64,000 nt of DNA from SB15 sp964639245. Its GTDB lineage: Bacteria > Chloroflexota > Anaerolineae > Aggregatilineales > J027. Below are positions 33,450 through 41,760 of the stretch, piece by piece. The notes under the pieces were generated by a model that did no database searches, was not told the origin of the DNA, and saw only the letters and a list, made by a program, of their open reading frames with translations. Where the stretch lies: NCBI GenBank assembly GCA_964639245.1, contig CAZXCU010000016.1, positions 60,175 to 124,174 of the forward strand, in the 5' to 3' direction. A program made the position numbers and the translations under genes. Each line of letters begins with the position of its first letter. The first letter of the stretch is position 1.

Positions 33450-34229
33450 TTGCAGCGCATTGAAACCGATGGGTTGGTCTATTACCAGTTTGATATGTGG
33501 ATGAATGCCCCCTTTAAACACGGGATTTTTACCCGCTTAGGGGGAGTCAGCCCTGCCCCTTGGGGAACATTGAATCTGGGTGGAACTGTGGGTGATACCC
33601 CCGAAGCTGTCGCGGAAAACCACCGTCGCATGTACGACATTTTAGGGGTCAACCGCGAACGTATTTGTACCGTCTGGCAGGTACATGGGGCAGATACCGT
33701 GATTGCCTATGAACCACCGACCCACCGCAAATGGTTAGACCGTGCCGATGGAGTCGTCACCGACCAACCCGACACCCCGCTCGCCATGCGTTTTGCCGAT
33801 TGTGTGCCGATTTTATTTTATGATCCAGTCAAAAATGGGATTGGCATGGCTCATGCAGGCTGGCGCGGCACGATTATGGGCGCACAAACCAGCGTGGTGG
33901 AGGCTATGTGCGCGGGGTTTGGCTCACACCCCGCCGATATTCAAGCCGGGATTGGCCCCAGTATTGGCCCGGATGCGTTTCAGGTTGGGGAAGAAGTGGT
34001 TGCCGAATTTGAAAAAGCCTTTGGCGGCTTAGACGGTTTGATTCAACGTGCCGCCGATGGCACCGCTTATCTTAATTTGTGGGAGGCCAATCGCCGTAAA
34101 TTGGCGGAAGTAGGCGTAAAAGACATCGAAATTGCCGAAATTTGCACGGCCTCCAATATCGATGAGTTTTTCTCCCACCGCGCCGAAAAAGGCCGCACCG
34201 GGCGTTTTGGAGCAGTCATGTCCCTATGA
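33450..34229 (+). CDS. pgeF: PgeF/YfiH-type multicopper-like purine nucleoside phosphorylase
   Basis: 259 aa from a TTG at 33450 with AAGGAGCAG upstream. The family zinc site is complete: CTVWQVHGADT (His), FADCVPILFYD (Cys) and AHAGWRGTIMGA (His). Formerly called laccase-domain or polyphenol oxidase; enzymes of this group act as purine nucleoside phosphorylases/adenosine deaminases, and PgeF edits peptidoglycan precursors in E. coli. It overlaps yggS by 4 nt (ATGA), forming the common pgeF-yggS-yggT-DUF167 order. Confidence 0.9.
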   Translation: MQRIETDGLVYYQFDMWMNAPFKHGIFTRLGGVSPAPWGTLNLGGTVGDTPEAVAENHRRMYDILGVNRERICTVWQVHGADTVIAYEPPTHRKWLDRADGVVTDQPDTPLAMRFADCVPILFYDPVKNGIGMAHAGWRGTIMGAQTSVVEAMCAGFGSHPADIQAGIGPSIGPDAFQVGEEVVAEFEKAFGGLDGLIQRAADGTAYLNLWEANRRKLAEVGVKDIEIAEICTASNIDEFFSHRAEKGRTGRFGAVMSL

Positions 34230-34948
34230 GCGCTATCGGGGAAAATATCGCACACGTCAAATCGCGTATCGCGCAGGCTTGCCAGCGCGTCGGGCGTTCT
34301 GTAGAGGAGATTACGCTGGTTGCGGTTTCTAAAACCAAACCAGTTGAGATGATTGCGGCTGCCCATGCACAGGGCTTGACCGATTTCGGGGAGAATCGTT
34401 TAGAAGAGGCAGTGATTAAAATGCCCTCATTGGCGGACAAACCGCTTCGTTGGCATATGATCGGACATGTACAGAGCCGCAAATCCAATGAGATTGCCGC
34501 ACAGGGTTTTCACCTCATTCATTCCCTCGATACGCTCAAACTTGCTCAGCGTTACAGCAAGTATGCAGTAGAAAAAGGCATTACCTTGCCCGTTTTGCTG
34601 GAGATGAATGTCTCAGGAGAAGCGACGAAAAGCGGGTGGATCGCGTATAATTGGGAAAAGGATGATGCACAGCGTCTGACTTTATGGCATGATATAGAAA
34701 CGGTTCTGATGCTGCCCGGTTTGCAGATACAGGGATTGATGACCATGGCATTCATTGCGGAAAACGCCGAAGACACCCGTCCGGTGTTTCAAGCCCTTGC
34801 CCGTCTGCGAACCGCCTTACAAACGGATTTTCCACAACACAACTGGCATCATTTGAGCATGGGCATGACCGACGATTTTGAAATTGCCATTGAAGAAGGC
34901 GCAACAATTGTGCGAATAGGACGCGCCATTTTTGGCGAACGGGAGTAA
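34226..34948 (+). CDS. yggS: YggS/PLPBP pyridoxal phosphate homeostasis protein
   Basis: 240 aa. Alanine-racemase-like TIM barrel: LVAVSKTKPVEMI holds the PLP Lys near residue 36, then DFGENRLEEA, WHMIGHVQSRKS, LLEMNVSGEATKSGW and LSMGMTDDFEIAIEEGATIVRIGRAIFG. It binds PLP and controls its supply rather than catalysing racemisation. It is coupled to pgeF and is followed 5 bp later by yggT. Confidence 0.95.
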   Translation: MSAIGENIAHVKSRIAQACQRVGRSVEEITLVAVSKTKPVEMIAAAHAQGLTDFGENRLEEAVIKMPSLADKPLRWHMIGHVQSRKSNEIAAQGFHLIHSLDTLKLAQRYSKYAVEKGITLPVLLEMNVSGEATKSGWIAYNWEKDDAQRLTLWHDIETVLMLPGLQIQGLMTMAFIAENAEDTRPVFQALARLRTALQTDFPQHNWHHLSMGMTDDFEIAIEEGATIVRIGRAIFGERE

Positions 34949-34953
34949 ATGCA

Positions 34954-35208
34954 GTGGTTGAACTTCTTTTCCTGTTAATTCAGGTGTATATTTTTATCAT
35001 CATTGGTCGGATTCTGGCGAGTTGGGCGGTCAGTTTTGGACGGGTAGACCCTTATCACCCGGTTATTCAATTTTTGCACCAGGCCACTGAACCAGTCCTT
35101 AAGCCCATCCGTGATATGCTGCCGCCGATGGCAGGCTTTGATTTTAGTCCGATGATTGTCATTATTGTGCTGCAAATCATCGGGAATATTCTGGCAAATT
35201 CTAATTAA
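34954..35208 (+). CDS. YggT family membrane protein
   Basis: 84 aa with a GTG start. Two hydrophobic segments (LLFLLIQVYIFIIIGRILASW and FSPMIVIIVLQIIGNILA) flank the family signature HPVIQFLHQATEPVLKPIRDMLPPM. YggT proteins are small membrane proteins near division or PLP-homeostasis genes; the role is not well defined. Located 5 bp after yggS. Confidence 0.9.
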   Translation: MVELLFLLIQVYIFIIIGRILASWAVSFGRVDPYHPVIQFLHQATEPVLKPIRDMLPPMAGFDFSPMIVIIVLQIIGNILANSN

Positions 35209-35228
35209 ATAAATAGGACGGTGATTCT

Positions 35229-35540
35229 ATGAAACGTGATTTAACCATTACCAAAGCCTCCGGTGGTGCGGCGTTTAATGTGCGCGTGGTGACTCGTGCT
35301 AGCGCAGGCGAAGTAGCGGGCATTGGCGATGATGGTATCCTCAAAGTCCGTTTGACGGCGGCTGGCGTAGAAGGCGCTGCCAATGACGAATTGGTCGCGT
35401 TGCTGGCGAAGGAATTTGGGCTGGAAGCCAAACACATTGAAATTGTGGCAGGCCAAAACCACAAAGATAAAATCGTCAGCGTCGAAGGTATCTCGCCGGA
35501 AGATCTGGAAGAAAAGCTCCTTTCCACCAAAGGCGAATAA
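35229..35540 (+). CDS. DUF167 (YggU) family protein
   Basis: 103 aa. The DUF167 pattern is clear: FNVRVVTRASAGEVAGI, ILKVRLTAAGVEGAANDELVALLAKEFG, and HIEIVAGQNHKDKIVSVEG. Function unknown; it regularly follows yggT. The usual 'RPGA..' start is slightly extended here, and the C-terminal ISPEDLEEKL tail is longer than in typical members. It closes the operon and is followed by an intrinsic terminator. Confidence 0.92.
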   Translation: MKRDLTITKASGGAAFNVRVVTRASAGEVAGIGDDGILKVRLTAAGVEGAANDELVALLAKEFGLEAKHIEIVAGQNHKDKIVSVEGISPEDLEEKLLSTKGE

Positions 35541-35569
35541 ACATATTCTTTTTCATAAAAAATAACGGC

Positions 35570-35591
35570 GAGCCGGTGACGGCTCTTTTTT
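35570..35591 (+). terminator. Intrinsic terminator of the pgeF-DUF167 operon
   Basis: GAGCCG / CGGCTC (35570-35585, GTGA loop) followed by six T. Confidence 0.93.
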
Positions 35592-35607
35592 GATTTGCGG
35601 ATAAAAA

Positions 35608-36462
35608 ATGAATTTTTTCCCATTTAAAACCCATCGTATTGCTTACCGTCAGCAGGGCAGTGGGGCAGATGCGCTTTTGCTGCATGGTTTCCCCACCAGT
35701 TCGTATGACTGGGAAAAAATCATGCCTGCGCTCAGCCAGCACCGCCGCATGGTTGCCCCCGATTTTTTAGGCTTCGGGCAAAGCGACAAACCGCACCCCC
35801 ATCACTACAGCATCTTTGAGCAGGCCGAAATGATCGCTGCTTTAGGTGAATCCCTAGGACTGAAAGAAGTGGATCTGGTCTGTCACGATTATGGCGATAC
35901 GGTAGGGCTTGAAGTGATGCGGATGTTGCATCAGGGCAAACTCCCCTTTAATGTTCGCAGCGTGACCCTTTTAAATGGCAGCATTTATTTTGATTTAGTC
36001 CAACTGCGCCTGATTCAACGGGTGCTGCTATGGCCTATCGCGGGGAATATTGTGGCAAGGCTGCTCAATCGGCGCACCTTTGGCAAACAGTTTAGCGCGC
36101 TGTTTTCCCCGGTGTATCCAATTTCTGAAGCGGAATTGGATGCTCACTGGGAACTGCTCATTCAAAACAACGGGCGACGGGTGTATCCATCCCTTACTCG
36201 CTATCTGGATGAACGCCGTCAATATGCCAGAACCCTCTGGGAACCGACGCTGGAGCATTTGCAGCGTCCCCTATGTGTCATCTGGGGCATGGTAGACCCG
36301 GTAGCGGTGGGCGCGATGGGAAAACGCATCCAAGAACGTATTCCCACTGCCGAAGTCCACTTGTTAGAAAAGGTAGGTCATTATCCACAGTTGGAAGTGC
36401 CAGAAGTGGTCGCTGAAAAAATTATCCACTTCTGGCAGTCACCTATTTTTTCGGTTCGATGA
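35608..36462 (+). CDS. Alpha/beta hydrolase, MEST-like / haloalkane dehalogenase superfamily
   Basis: 284 aa. Alpha/beta fold with LLHGFPTSSYDW (oxyanion HGFP), DFLGFGQSDKP, the nucleophile elbow LVCHDYGDTVG, where the nucleophile is Asp rather than Ser, an acid in WGMVDPVAV, and the catalytic His in VGHYPQLEVPE. Asp nucleophiles occur in haloalkane dehalogenases and epoxide hydrolases. The NGSIYFDLVQLRLIQRVLL stretch and the spacing resemble animal MEST proteins most closely. Substrate unknown. The last 20 bp overlap the serS end. Confidence 0.85.
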   Translation: MNFFPFKTHRIAYRQQGSGADALLLHGFPTSSYDWEKIMPALSQHRRMVAPDFLGFGQSDKPHPHHYSIFEQAEMIAALGESLGLKEVDLVCHDYGDTVGLEVMRMLHQGKLPFNVRSVTLLNGSIYFDLVQLRLIQRVLLWPIAGNIVARLLNRRTFGKQFSALFSPVYPISEAELDAHWELLIQNNGRRVYPSLTRYLDERRQYARTLWEPTLEHLQRPLCVIWGMVDPVAVGAMGKRIQERIPTAEVHLLEKVGHYPQLEVPEVVAEKIIHFWQSPIFSVR

Positions 36463-37864
36463 CCTCGACTCCGCCCATGTAAGGAATCAGCACAGAAGGA
36501 ATCCGAATCGACCCATCTGCCTGCTGATAATTTTCCATAACGGCAATCAAGGTGCGGATCATCCCTAAACCCGACCCGTTGAGCGTATGAACATAGCGCG
36601 GTTTGCCGCCGTCCGTGGGACGATAGCGAATATTTGCCCGCCGCGCCTGAAAATCTTCTGTGTTCGACACCGAGCTAACTTCCAACCATTCCTCACAACC
36701 CGGCGCGTACATTTCAAGGTCAAATTTTTTCGTTGCCGCGAATCCCAGATCACCCGTCACGATTTCCAAGCGGCGGAAGGGAATTTCGAGCAAACGTACC
36801 GCATTTTCCACCGTTTGCATCATTTCTTCCATTTCGTCATAGCTGTTATCGGGGTGGGCAAATTTATACAACTCGACCTTTTCAAATTGATGCACCCGTT
36901 TAATCCCGCGTACATCCTTGCCAGCGCTCATTTTTTCTTTGCGGAAACAGGGTGTATGCGCCGCATATTTGAGGGGCAAATCGGTTTCCGCCAGAATTTC
37001 ATCGGCGTACATATTGGTCAAAGGTACTTCGGCGGTTGGCACCATGAACAATTCCGCGTCAGCATCTTTGTAAACAACATCCGTAAATTTGGGGAACTGG
37101 GCTGAGCCAAACAACGCCGATTCTTTGACCATGAATGGCAGGTAAACTTCCTCATATCCCCGCGAAGTGTGTTGGTCAAGCAAAAAATTAATGAGGGCGC
37201 GGTAGAGTCTTGCTCCGTTTTTCCTGATGATATAAAAACGGCTACCCGCAATTTTGACCCCGCGTTCCAGATCCAAAATTTCCAAGTCCACACCCAAATC
37301 CCAATGAGGTTTCGGGGTAAAAGGGAAGGCGTGACGTGTTCCCTGTTCGGGGTGCGGTTTGTTTTCTTCATCCGACATGCCCACCGGCGTGCTTTCATGC
37401 GGCATGTTAGGAATCCAGAGCATATGCGTCTCTAACCGTGCTTCCACATCCCTAATTTTTTCATCCAGTTCGTCAATCTGGGTGTTAAAATTTTTGAGCA
37501 TGGCAAACAGATTATCAAAAGCCGCTTGCATATCAGTTTCGCTGGTGACGGCAGCCTCGGTTGGGTTTTCAAGCAAATACTTAGCTTTTTCTACCTCACC
37601 CGCTTCTACCGCCGCCGCTACCGCCACCGCCGCCGCGATTTTGCCTGCATCGTTGAGATTTTTGTCGCCGCGCAGTCGTCCCGCCCCTTTGCTGAACACA
37701 TTCCGGGCTTCTTTGAATGTTTGGACACGGGTAATTAATTCGCGCCGTTCCACATCCAATTCTAAAACTGCATCTACATGCTTGATGGAAGCCTCATCAT
37801 TCAATTTACCAAGTTGCTCCCGCACCCAGTCCGGCTTATTGCGTATCAATTCAATATCAATCAT
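36443..37864 (-). CDS. serS: Seryl-tRNA synthetase
   Basis: 473 aa, about 45 residues longer than usual. N-terminal coiled-coil arm starts MIDIELIRNKPDWV; the extra residues lie in the arm, with an Ala/Val-rich run around residues ~75-115 (KIAAAVAVAAAVEAGEVEKA). Class II core: motif 2 FRKEKMSAGKDVRGIKRVHQFEK, ECTSxSxC-equivalent EWLEVSSVSNTEDFQARRANIRY, motif 3 NGSGLGMIRTLIAVMENYQ. It charges tRNA-Ser. The start overlaps a 61-aa membrane protein gene by 4 nt, and a leader terminator lies upstream. Confidence 0.96.
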   Translation of the reverse strand: MIDIELIRNKPDWVREQLGKLNDEASIKHVDAVLELDVERRELITRVQTFKEARNVFSKGAGRLRGDKNLNDAGKIAAAVAVAAAVEAGEVEKAKYLLENPTEAAVTSETDMQAAFDNLFAMLKNFNTQIDELDEKIRDVEARLETHMLWIPNMPHESTPVGMSDEENKPHPEQGTRHAFPFTPKPHWDLGVDLEILDLERGVKIAGSRFYIIRKNGARLYRALINFLLDQHTSRGYEEVYLPFMVKESALFGSAQFPKFTDVVYKDADAELFMVPTAEVPLTNMYADEILAETDLPLKYAAHTPCFRKEKMSAGKDVRGIKRVHQFEKVELYKFAHPDNSYDEMEEMMQTVENAVRLLEIPFRRLEIVTGDLGFAATKKFDLEMYAPGCEEWLEVSSVSNTEDFQARRANIRYRPTDGGKPRYVHTLNGSGLGMIRTLIAVMENYQQADGSIRIPSVLIPYMGGVEVIEPKK

Positions 37865-38046
37865 GGTCTATCCTCATTTTTTGCGTTTGGTGTTGGGTAT
37901 AAATCCGCCGTGTCTTCTCGTGAGCCGCGTGTTAAATCCTGATACAATCGCAGGATTGCCCATGCTCCCCCCACAAAAATCACCGCAATAATCAACAAAT
38001 CGAAATGTTCTGGCTGTAGTCCTATCTCATTCACAAAATCCCGCAT
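37861..38046 (-). CDS. Small single-pass membrane protein coupled to serS
   Basis: 61 aa, with GGAAGG just upstream of the ATG. One membrane helix (FDLLIIAVIFVGGAWAILRLYQDL) is flanked by a short acidic N-terminus and a charged tail (TRGSREDTADLYP). Its stop overlaps the serS start (ATGA), so it is probably translated and coupled. Function unknown; no family recognised. Confidence 0.72.
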   Translation of the reverse strand: MRDFVNEIGLQPEHFDLLIIAVIFVGGAWAILRLYQDLTRGSREDTADLYPTPNAKNEDRP

Positions 38047-38063
38047 AGCACCTTCCCTGATTT

Positions 38064-38094
38064 AAAACAAAAAATCCTGACTATCGCCAGGATT
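38064..38094 (-). terminator. Intrinsic terminator in the leader of the serS operon (possible attenuator)
   Basis: Minus strand: AATCCTG / CAGGATT (38073-38094, 8-nt loop) followed by TTTTTTGTTTT. It ends ~20 nt before the ribosome site of the 61-aa gene, downstream of the putative serS promoter, so the operon would have to read through it. It may simply terminate the M20 dipeptidase transcript. Confidence 0.8.
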
Positions 38095-38197
38095 GTGAAC
38101 TTTTGGTTGAAGTGATGCAAGCAAAAACCCCGGCGCGGTGATTTACCGTCCAGAGGAACTCGAAAACGCGAAAAATTGCTTGTTTCTCATATCTCAC

Positions 38198-38227
38198 AGT
38201 CTAACAAATCATCGCTTGTGAAGTCAA
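38198..38227 (-). promoter_or_regulatory. Putative promoter of the serS operon
   Basis: Minus strand TTGACT (38222-38227), 18-nt spacer, TAGACT (38198-38203). The -35 box overlaps the M20 stop codon. It would give a ~145-nt leader. Confidence 0.5.
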
Positions 38228-39588
38228 GCACTTGTGGCAAACGAGTCCAGCAAAGCGGCTGTGAGGTGCATATTTTCAAAATAATCCTTCTCAAAAATGT
38301 TTTCATTCGGCGCATGGGCGCGGGAGGCGGGATGCCACAACAACCCGGCACAAATCACCGGAATCCCCAGATAGTCACTCAATGGATAAATCGGGCCGCT
38401 GCCACGCATCCAAGGTTCAACGGCGGGTTGAATTCCGAGCGTGGTATAAGCCTTTAAAGCTGCTTGTTTAATCGCGCTGTTGGTGATACTCATGCTCGGA
38501 TTTTCGCCCGCCAAACGCACAATGTCCACATCCTGAAAACCCCGTTTATCCAGATGTTCGCGCAGCAAATGCTCAATCAATTCGGGGGTCAGATGTGGCA
38601 CAAGCCGAAAATCTAGCTTGACCCGTGCAGAGGAGGGGATAATCGTTTTTGTGCCTTCGCCCGTGTATCCCGAATCAAATCCGCAAATGGTCAGGGTGGG
38701 GTTAAAAAAGTAACGGCGGTGTGCTTCACGGTCATCCAGATGATTGATGAAGTGGTCAATTTGCCACAGGGCGCGTTTTTTCTCTCCGCTAAAGGGCAGG
38801 GCATCCACTTGCTTGTAAATCGTGTCCTCATACCGATACACATGCTCCCAGTAGCCATCGAGGGTAATTTCATCCTGTGGATTTTTTAGCGTGCTTAATG
38901 CCCACACCAAGCGCCACGCCGGATTTTCAACCAACGGAGCATAGGAGGAGTGCAAATCATAACTTGCACCTCTGGTACGCAGTTCAAAATAGGCGATGCC
39001 TTTACACCCTTCCGCGATTCGATACGTTCCGTCTACATCGTAGCTTGAACCTTCCCACAAGACACCATCTGCCTGAAGCAAGGCTTGATTTGCCTCAACC
39101 CATTCATGTAAATGAACACTCCCGATTTCTTCTTCGCCCTCGATCACAAATTTAATTTTCAGGGGCAGGTCGCCATGCGTGTTTTGCCATGCTTCTAGGG
39201 CTTGAATCCGTGAGAGTAAGTCGCCCTTGTTATCGGCAATGCCCCGCCCATACAACACGCCGTTTTCACGTTTCATTTCAAAAGGGGCAGAATTCCACAG
39301 AGGCAGCGGGTCTTCGGGTTGCACATCATAATGGTCATAAATCAGCAAGGTACGCTCCCCTGCCCCAATTTCCGCAAACACCACCGGGCTGCCCTCCTGT
39401 GTGGTGGGAATTTGCCGCACCGACGCACCCAGTTTTTCTAAACGTTGTTGGACGGCATCCGCACAGGCTTGAATCCCCCGTTTTTGGGCGGCAACACTGG
39501 GAATGGCAATCAGGTCGGCTAATTCCTGTAAAAATCGTTCATGATGGGCTTCCAGATACGCATTAAAAATTTTCCTATCGAAAACCAT
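38224..39588 (-). CDS. M20 family dipeptidase
   Basis: 454 aa, cytosolic. Metal ligands as in the PepV/CNDP branch of M20: LLIYDHYDVQPEDPLPLW, YGRGIADNKGDLLSRI, and KFVIEGEEEIGS, with a C-terminal late His in GLLWHPASRAHAPNENI. The size and lid domain match the dipeptidase/acylase group rather than the shorter hippuricase group at 8884. Exact substrate unknown. Downstream is the serS operon promoter, whose -35 box overlaps this stop codon. Confidence 0.88.
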   Translation of the reverse strand: MVFDRKIFNAYLEAHHERFLQELADLIAIPSVAAQKRGIQACADAVQQRLEKLGASVRQIPTTQEGSPVVFAEIGAGERTLLIYDHYDVQPEDPLPLWNSAPFEMKRENGVLYGRGIADNKGDLLSRIQALEAWQNTHGDLPLKIKFVIEGEEEIGSVHLHEWVEANQALLQADGVLWEGSSYDVDGTYRIAEGCKGIAYFELRTRGASYDLHSSYAPLVENPAWRLVWALSTLKNPQDEITLDGYWEHVYRYEDTIYKQVDALPFSGEKKRALWQIDHFINHLDDREAHRRYFFNPTLTICGFDSGYTGEGTKTIIPSSARVKLDFRLVPHLTPELIEHLLREHLDKRGFQDVDIVRLAGENPSMSITNSAIKQAALKAYTTLGIQPAVEPWMRGSGPIYPLSDYLGIPVICAGLLWHPASRAHAPNENIFEKDYFENMHLTAALLDSFATSA

Positions 39589-39645
39589 ATGATTTGTAAA
39601 CCTTCCTCAATTGGTGGTTTTTGAATTATATGCCAAAATGGTACT

Positions 39646-40461
39646 ATGTCATCCATACTCACTTCTCGACCCATCACGCTTGATATTCAAGCGGTACGAC
39701 GCGGACTCAGCTGGGCGCAAAGCTGGACTTCTGAGCCGGTGTTATGCCGCATCAAAGACGAAAAAATGCACCTGATTGCCGTCTCGCAGCAGCAATTTTT
39801 GGTATCATGGGCGTGGCCTTTGCCGGGGGTGACGGAATCTCACTTTTTCCTTATTCCGCCCTTTGTGATTAACACCATCACCAATCCTGCCGCTTATAGC
39901 GCTGATTCGCTGGCGGTGATGCTGCGGAAAACAGTCGCAGGCATGATTATTCGACAGGGTAAACAGGAATTTCGCTTGCAGTGGCGCTGGAGTCCTGAAA
40001 GTTTCCGTGCGCCCAAAGCCTTTGACCAGATGTTGAATCCCCCCCCCAATATCGTTGAAACAACCTATTTAGCGATTGCGGATGTCGTCCATCTGGCAAT
40101 TGCCAATCTAGGGAATATGAATTTATCAGAAGAAGTCTCGTTTGACTCGGCAGTCATTGAAGTCAACTTGCCGATGACCGCACAACAAAACCCCCACAAT
40201 TTGCGTTATTTTTTTGACCCGCGTTTGGTCATTCGCGGGGTGGAAGTGGCACGCGGCGATACAGTCGGATTTGCCATGCAGCCTATCGAAAATAAACGGG
40301 CAATTTTACACTTCACCACCCAGCGTGATGATTATTTTATCCACTGTGCGATTTTGTCCTCGCCCATTCAAAGTGCATGGGCTGCTACCACCACCTTAAC
40401 CGTCCGCGAAACCCGCCCCCCCATGTCCGACGGCGCATGGATTTTGCCCCGCCGCAACTAA
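39646..40461 (+). CDS. Hypothetical protein, unknown function
   Basis: 271 aa, no signal or membrane segment. Beta-rich with LTSRPITLDIQAVRRGLSWAQSW, HFFLIPPFVINTITNPAAYSADSLAVMLRK and a C-terminal VTLTVRETRPP-like end. The alternating strand pattern resembles sliding-clamp/beta-type architecture in a loose way, but I see no specific signature and do not claim it. No strong ribosome site lies upstream of the ATG. No operon partner. Confidence 0.6.
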   Translation: MSSILTSRPITLDIQAVRRGLSWAQSWTSEPVLCRIKDEKMHLIAVSQQQFLVSWAWPLPGVTESHFFLIPPFVINTITNPAAYSADSLAVMLRKTVAGMIIRQGKQEFRLQWRWSPESFRAPKAFDQMLNPPPNIVETTYLAIADVVHLAIANLGNMNLSEEVSFDSAVIEVNLPMTAQQNPHNLRYFFDPRLVIRGVEVARGDTVGFAMQPIENKRAILHFTTQRDDYFIHCAILSSPIQSAWAATTTLTVRETRPPMSDGAWILPRRN

Positions 40462-40472
40462 AAATTGAACGA

Positions 40473-40736
40473 TTAATCAACTACCTCCTCAAATTCAACC
40501 AATTCCTCGTCCCGTTCCAATCCAAAATAGGTTTTTAGGTTCATGATGAGCGTATAGGTCGGTTCACGCCCTTCATCGACCATATAAGAGCGGATTGTAT
40601 TATGGGAAACTTTGAGAGACCGTGCAAGCGAATTGGATGTCACTTGATGTTGCTCCATAAGTTCCGCAAGTTTGAGCCGTTTAACTTTTTTGAGGGGGAT
40701 TTTTTTGGGTTGCTGTCTACGTCGCCTTTTAAGCAA
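40473..40736 (-). CDS. Small XRE-type helix-turn-helix regulator
   Basis: 87 aa from a TTG with AAGGA 8-9 nt upstream. A basic N-terminal arm (KRRRRQQPKKIPLKK) precedes an HTH: LAELMEQHQVTSNSLARSLKVSHNTIRSYM, then a helical tail rich in Glu. It is divergent from the broken antirepressor gene, across a 156-bp region with a short palindrome. The layout (repressor / antirepressor) is typical of a phage or plasmid control module, here a remnant. Confidence 0.8.
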   Translation of the reverse strand: MLKRRRRQQPKKIPLKKVKRLKLAELMEQHQVTSNSLARSLKVSHNTIRSYMVDEGREPTYTLIMNLKTYFGLERDEELVEFEEVVD

Positions 40737-40805
40737 TTCAAAATCCTTATTTCGTCAAGATTTGACAACAAATAAGTTCCAACATACAATCATCCTATCT
40801 AAAGT

Positions 40806-40817
40806 CACTGTGCAGTG
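40806..40817. promoter_or_regulatory. Short palindrome, candidate XRE operator
   Basis: CACTG-TG-CAGTG in the divergent region between the XRE gene and the antirepressor remnant. It is the only clear short palindrome there and lies where a repressor should bind. Binding is inferred. Confidence 0.4.
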
Positions 40818-40836
40818 AACTTTCGCTAATAGCAAA

Positions 40837-40875
40837 AGAAACCGAATCAGTCTTTGCAAGGGCAATTCGGTTTCT
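40837..40875 (+). terminator. Leader hairpin before the antirepressor remnant
   Basis: AGAAACCGAAT (40837-40847) pairs perfectly with ATTCGGTTTCT (40865-40875), then CTTATAGGAG. It could be an attenuator-type terminator or a simple leader hairpin; the U-run is weak. Confidence 0.45.
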
Positions 40876-40892
40876 CTTATAGGAGAACGGAC

Positions 40893-41723
40893 ATGCAAGA
40901 AATAATTCCGTATTCGGCTTCTGCCGATAGTCGTCCTCTGCCGCTTATTGTAGCAGAAAAATGGCACTTTAAGCTGGCCTATGTCTATGAAAATGGGGTA
41001 TTTTATTTCGCCATTGTGGACTGGATAACAAGGGTTTTATCAACTACATCTCGAAATGCAACACAAATTTGGTTAGATTTTCGGCGTAGTGAAGATTATG
41101 GAATGATGGATTCAATCTTACAGTTCTCGTATACCGCGAAAAATGGCAGAGACTATAAGATGGATTACACGAATGATAAAGGTTTGTATATTATCACACA
41201 GGGCTTTAGAATCACCAAAAACCGCCCGCTACTCCGAGAAATTCAAGAGTATCTGGCAAAAGCTGGCGCATTTGTAGATTTTATGCGGCGCGAACCCGAA
41301 AAAGCCCTAGAATCTATCGCCTCCAATCCCGACAAAGTGCTGGATACCATCATCAAAATGTACCAGCGCGAAGGCAAATCTAACGAATGGATTTTGATGC
41401 GAATGAACACCAAAATTCAACGCGCTGCCTTTACCTCTGCCCTCAAAGCCGCCATGCTCGAAACTGCCCAAACCCATTACGGACTTGCCCTGTAACGCCA
41501 ATCTGCGTGACCATCAGCCGATGGCAGCTCTCTACTATCAGGGGTTAGCTGAAGATGGCTGTGCGCGGGAATTAGGCGAGAGACAGGAACTCACTTGGGA
41601 AGAAGCGCTCTACATCATTCAGATGTTTCCCAATTCATTGGCAAACAAGCCCGTGAATATGGCGAACGATTTGGCGTTAACCTTGCCACAGGCAAACCCC
41701 TCTTGCGGGATAAAAACGTCTAG
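40893..41723 (+). pseudogene. BRO/antirepressor-like gene broken by two frameshifts
   Basis: Starts at the ATG at 40893 (TAGGAG upstream). The N-terminal part is a BRO-N/DinD-like segment (LAYVYENGVFYFAIVDWI; LITQGFR-type strand). Frame 1 stops at 41493-41495, just after THYGLAL. The family's next segment, CNANLRDHQPMAALYYQGLAED, is in the +1 frame from about 41485. A second shift near 41634 returns to the original frame, giving GKQAREYGERFGVNLATGKPLL and a TAG at 41721-41723. About 25 residues usually found between HYG and NLRDH also seem to be missing. So it is decayed, or carries sequencing errors. Confidence 0.78.
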
Positions 41724-41760
41724 AAGAAGGGGCAGATAACCACATCTGCCCCACAGTTGT

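Noticed and set aside
38095..38190. T-box riboswitch upstream of serS
   Set aside because: ACCGCG is present, but the AGGGTGG half, the UGGN bulge and a Stem I with Ser specifier are not convincing, and the predicted leader is short.
40893..41723. Programmed ribosomal frameshift in the antirepressor gene
   Set aside because: No slippery heptamer with a downstream structure was seen at either shift, and part of the family sequence is missing, so decay or sequence error is more likely.
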